Source: an uncultured Victivallales bacterium (GTDB lineage Bacteria > Verrucomicrobiota > Lentisphaeria > Victivallales > UBA1829). From it: a stretch of DNA of 26,822 nucleotides. Each line of letters opens with the position of its first letter. Position 1 is the first letter of the stretch. The notes under the pieces were generated by a model. It made no database searches. It saw only the letters and a list, made by a program, of their open reading frames with translations, and was not told the DNA's origin. The translations under genes were made by a program, and so were the position numbers. The stretch lies in contig CAKUDG010000033.1 of assembly GCA_934644965.1 (NCBI GenBank), positions 1-26,822 of the forward strand, written 5' to 3'. Of this stretch, positions 24,279 through 26,822 are shown in pieces.

Positions 24279-25343
24279 CTATACATCTTTTATTTCATCT
24301 TGCAACACCGTCAATTCAGGGGGAAGGGGGGCGAAAAGAGAAATTCTCTCCCCCTCCCTCCCGAAAGGGGAAGGAAAAATCATGCGGGAGGCATGAAGCG
24401 CCTGACGGTCAAGGCGGAGAATCTGACGATCCTGTTCCGTCAGATTCTCATCTATGTGACGGAGATAAAACTGTTCGTCCAACCCATACAGCTTGTCTCC
24501 CACAAGCGGCCAGCCGAGAGAACACAACGTCGCCCGGATCTGATGCAAACGTCCCGTTTTCGGCAAGGCTTCCAGCATACTGATCTTTCCGTTCCCTCCA
24601 AGAAAGCGGAACTCAGTCTCCGCAAATTCGCATGTCTGGTTTTCTTCCGCAGTCCTCTCCTCTTTCTTCTTCTCATCATCCTCTTCTACTTCTCCTCCTC
24701 CTCCGGAGCGAGAGGTGTTTTCTTCCGCATTCGGGAGAAGGGAAAAACGGCGTTTCTTGCGCACTTCACTCTCAGGATCTCCAGAAAGGAAACCACATGC
24801 ATTCATCCCCTCCTCCGGAAAGCTGCCGTGGACAAAAACCAAATATTTCTTTTCCACTTGTTTTCTGATGAAAAGTTCCGAAAGGAGCGCCGCCGCCTCA
24901 GAATCCCGCCCGAACAGAACCACTCCGGACGTCTCCCGGTCAAGACGGTTGACCGGAAACAGTTTCCCGTATCTCTCACGCAAAAGAAAAAGAAGTGTAT
25001 TCCTGTAAAAACGGCCCGCAGGATGCACGGGAAGATTACCGGGTTTGTCCACCGCCAGAAACCTGGGATGTTCCAGCAGAATCCGGTATTCTCCGCAGAC
25101 TTCCGGCTCGTCCAGATCTTCTGGAAAAGCAAAAGAAATGTACTCTCCTGCATGAAGACGACGGCATGGACGGATCCGGCACCCGTTGATCCGGATTTCA
25201 CCCTTCTTCACCGATTCCTGCCATTCCGTACGGCTCCGGTATGTGAAACGGCTGCGCAGATAATGGTCCAGGCGCATTCCCTCGCATTCCCTTCCTACCT
25301 CCGTACCGATCACGCGCTTTTCGGGAGCAGGGACTTCTGCCAT
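24279..25343 (-). CDS. RluA-family RNA pseudouridine synthase
   Basis: These enzymes isomerise specific uridines in rRNA or tRNA. The 354-residue product has an N-terminal S4-like RNA-binding domain (about 20-75, GMRLDHYLRSRF). The catalytic core has VNRLDRETSG with Asp135 as the catalytic residue, and KTGRLHQIRATLCSLGWPLVGDKLYG (262-287) closing the active site. A Gly/Glu/Lys-rich insert (about 206-235) interrupts the core. RluD- and RluC-type enzymes are both possible, so no symbol is given. It starts 2 bases after the stop of the SGNH gene, so the two are very probably cotranscribed and translationally coupled. Confidence 0.93.
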   Translation of the reverse strand: MAEVPAPEKRVIGTEVGRECEGMRLDHYLRSRFTYRSRTEWQESVKKGEIRINGCRIRPCRRLHAGEYISFAFPEDLDEPEVCGEYRILLEHPRFLAVDKPGNLPVHPAGRFYRNTLLFLLRERYGKLFPVNRLDRETSGVVLFGRDSEAAALLSELFIRKQVEKKYLVFVHGSFPEEGMNACGFLSGDPESEVRKKRRFSLLPNAEENTSRSGGGGEVEEDDEKKKEERTAEENQTCEFAETEFRFLGGNGKISMLEALPKTGRLHQIRATLCSLGWPLVGDKLYGLDEQFYLRHIDENLTEQDRQILRLDRQALHASRMIFPSPFGREGERISLFAPLPPELTVLQDEIKDV

Positions 25344-25345
25344 TT

Positions 25346-26371
25346 TCAGAAACCGATCCTCCGGAGAGTCCGGATGAGACGCTCCGAATAGATCTTCATT
25401 CCCGCATCATTGGGATGAAGACCATCTATAAAATATTCCGCCCGTGCTTCCAGAAGCGTTTTCCCGTCTATAAGGAAAGTCCCCGGAAATTCCCGGGCGG
25501 CAGAGGCAATGGCTTCACGATAGCTTTCCAGAGAAAAGCCAGACTCATTTTCCAGTCCCCCTCTTGTACAGGGAATCGGAGTGATCACAATCACTTCCCC
25601 TTCACCACGGCCCGCTCCGCAAAGTGTTCTCAGCATTTGAAAGGCTTCCTCTCCCGTCCGTTCCGGCGGAATACAGTTATTGAAATCATTGATCCCATAC
25701 GCGACAAACACACAGTCCCAGTCATATGCAAGCGCATAGCGCCCCAGTTCGCCCCGCATGATTTCCCCCCCGACGGACAAATTGATAAAATCTGCTCCGA
25801 ATGCTTCGGAAAGCGCTGCCGGGTACGCAAGCGAAGCTCCCGAAACGGTCATGCCCTGTGTAATGGAGTCGCCCAGAAAAAGAAAGCGGTGCCCTGCCCC
25901 TTTGCTGCCGCCAGCCGACGGAGCGGCGGAAGTGCAAGGCTTCACAAATGCTCCTTCTTTGAGTTCCAGGCATTTTAGTGTATTCTCCGTCAGATGCGGA
26001 AGATGAATGAGAATCTGATGAACTCCTCCGCGGGTGGATAGTTCCATTTGAAATTCATATTCTTTCCCTTCCTCCGGATGCGGCGGAATCCAGCGTTGAA
26101 GATTCTGTCCGTCGACAATCACATCCACGGCATAGACGGCACGTGCGCTCCTCCCATATTTCAATCCCATTTTCACAAATGGGGAATCCGTCTCAAAGGC
26201 CAGACGGACTCCGGAGGGACAGTTCGCACGGATAAAACGGTGTTCCCCATCCGCCTGATACAGTTCTTTCAATTCCGGACTCAGCCGATTGGCTGTCAAT
26301 CCCTCTTCTCTCGATTCCAGATTAAAAATGCCTCGGAAATAATCCGGTGAATCTTTCACAAAAATTGACAT
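25346..26371 (-). CDS. SGNH/GDSL hydrolase with N-terminal beta domain
   Basis: Probably a carbohydrate or lipid esterase. The 341-residue product has SGNH blocks in order: G-D-S-I-T-Q-G (167-173) with nucleophile Ser169, a Gly block SVGG (199-202), G-I-N-D (226-229) with Asn228, and D-G-L-H-P with Asp316 and His319. The first 140 residues look like a beta-sandwich accessory domain, as in two-domain SGNH carbohydrate esterases (GxDLY or CE2-like). There is no signal peptide from ATG 26371, so it is probably cytoplasmic. This start has AAGGA 7 bases upstream. A longer ORF to 26473 has a hydrophobic patch but no ribosome site. The true substrate is unknown. Cotranscribed with the pseudouridine synthase gene. 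Confidence 0.9.
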   Translation of the reverse strand: MSIFVKDSPDYFRGIFNLESREEGLTANRLSPELKELYQADGEHRFIRANCPSGVRLAFETDSPFVKMGLKYGRSARAVYAVDVIVDGQNLQRWIPPHPEEGKEYEFQMELSTRGGVHQILIHLPHLTENTLKCLELKEGAFVKPCTSAAPSAGGSKGAGHRFLFLGDSITQGMTVSGASLAYPAALSEAFGADFINLSVGGEIMRGELGRYALAYDWDCVFVAYGINDFNNCIPPERTGEEAFQMLRTLCGAGRGEGEVIVITPIPCTRGGLENESGFSLESYREAIASAAREFPGTFLIDGKTLLEARAEYFIDGLHPNDAGMKIYSERLIRTLRRIGF

Positions 26372-26492
26372 CTCACATTCCTTTTCGCTACAAAAGCCTG
26401 ACAGTCCCTTTTTTTTAAGCAACGCGGCAAACAGCGTACCTGCCGGAATCACCTTAAAAACCAAAACAAGCAAAATAAAAAAAATACGGGAG

Positions 26493-26566
26493 GCTTGCCT
26501 GCCGGGTGCAGGGATTGCAGCGAGAGCCGAGGAGTATGAGGGCGAGGAGCCCTCATGTTTTTATTT
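26493..26566 (+). terminator. Second two-hairpin element, terminator-like
   Basis: ATGAGGGC (26536-26543) pairs perfectly with GCCCTCAT (26549-26556), followed by a T-rich stretch. An upstream hairpin CCTGC/GCAGG and the segment GCCGAGGAG (26526-26534) match the element at 22178-22264. No plus-strand gene lies directly upstream, so it is either an orphan terminator, the end of a small RNA, or part of the adjoining repeat family. Confidence 0.65.
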
Positions 26567-26573
26567 TATTTTT

Positions 26574-26822
26574 GCCTCCGGCGGCCAGCGTTTCGACGCT
26601 GAACCACGACAAGGTCACGGACCTTGACCGCGAGAAAAATGCTCATCGCATTTTTCCGTAGTTTCTTGCTTCGCAATATTTTTTTCTTGCTTCGCAAATT
26701 TTTATTTTATTTATTTTTGCCTCCGGCGGCCAGCGTTTCGACGCTGGATCGCGACAAGGTCACGGACCTTGACCGCGAGAAAAATGCTCACCGCATTTTT
26801 CCGTAGTTTCTTGCTTCGCAAT
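26574..26822 (+). repeat. Multi-hairpin repeat copies (right end)
   Basis: Two copies of the left-end repeat in the same orientation. The core starts lie at 26584 and 26729, a spacing of 145 bp, because the first copy carries an extra TTGCTTCGCAA hairpin and more T-rich spacer. Relative to the left units the changes fall mainly in hairpin loops (TTTCGC to TTTCGA, ACA to ACG, TCATC to TCACC in the last copy), while the stems are kept, apart from one base in the first copy. The array runs off the window end. Confidence 0.95.

Noticed and set aside
24090..25391. 433-codon plus-strand frame opposite the pseudouridine synthase and lipoprotein genes
   Set aside because: The minus-strand proteins have clear family motifs and ribosome sites; this frame has neither.

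Overview
The window (26.8 kb, coding GC roughly 55-58% by eye) reads as a bacterial chromosome segment from an anaerobe, most likely of the Planctomycetes-Verrucomicrobia-Chlamydiae group and plausibly Lentisphaerota (Victivallales-like). This placement is an inference. It rests on a prepilin-like protein ending in an H-x(n)-DG-H signature of the kind expanded in that group, a complete Rnf complex, low-complexity insertions in housekeeping enzymes, and dispersed multi-hairpin repeats. Both window ends lie inside copies of the same repeat family, so the sequence may be a whole contig broken at repeats.

Layout, left to right. (1) 1-310: tandem 114-bp repeats built of four small hairpins. (2) 477-3701: uvrA with a long low-complexity tail, preceded by a candidate promoter and an inverted repeat. 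(3) 4060-9557: promoter, leader hairpin and a complete six-gene rnfABCDGE operon for the ion-pumping ferredoxin:NAD+ oxidoreductase, closed by a terminator. (4) 9932-16524: an unknown two-helix membrane protein, a eukaryote-like (type 2) isoleucyl-tRNA synthetase, and a large unknown protein with a zinc ribbon, a coiled coil and a membrane segment. (5) 16809-20664: trpS, comF-like, accD, the SRP 4.5S-type RNA gene and rph, a housekeeping block. (6) 20911-22134: an unknown disordered membrane protein with about nine copies of a short T-I-K-L motif, followed by a two-hairpin element. (7) 22766-23542: a type IV prepilin-like protein. (8) Minus strand, 26371 down to 23782: an SGNH/GDSL hydrolase and an RluA-type pseudouridine synthase (2 bp apart), then a small lipoprotein. 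(9) 26485-26822: a second two-hairpin element and more of the terminal repeats, in the same orientation as those at the left end.

Functionally the window is mostly core metabolism and information processing: DNA repair, tRNA charging, RNA processing, fatty-acid synthesis, protein targeting and Rnf energy conservation. I see no phage, transposase, CRISPR array, tRNA or rRNA. The least explained parts are the three unknown membrane proteins (9932, 14128, 20911), the multi-hairpin repeats at both ends, and a two-hairpin terminator-like element present at 22178-22264 and again at 26493-26566.
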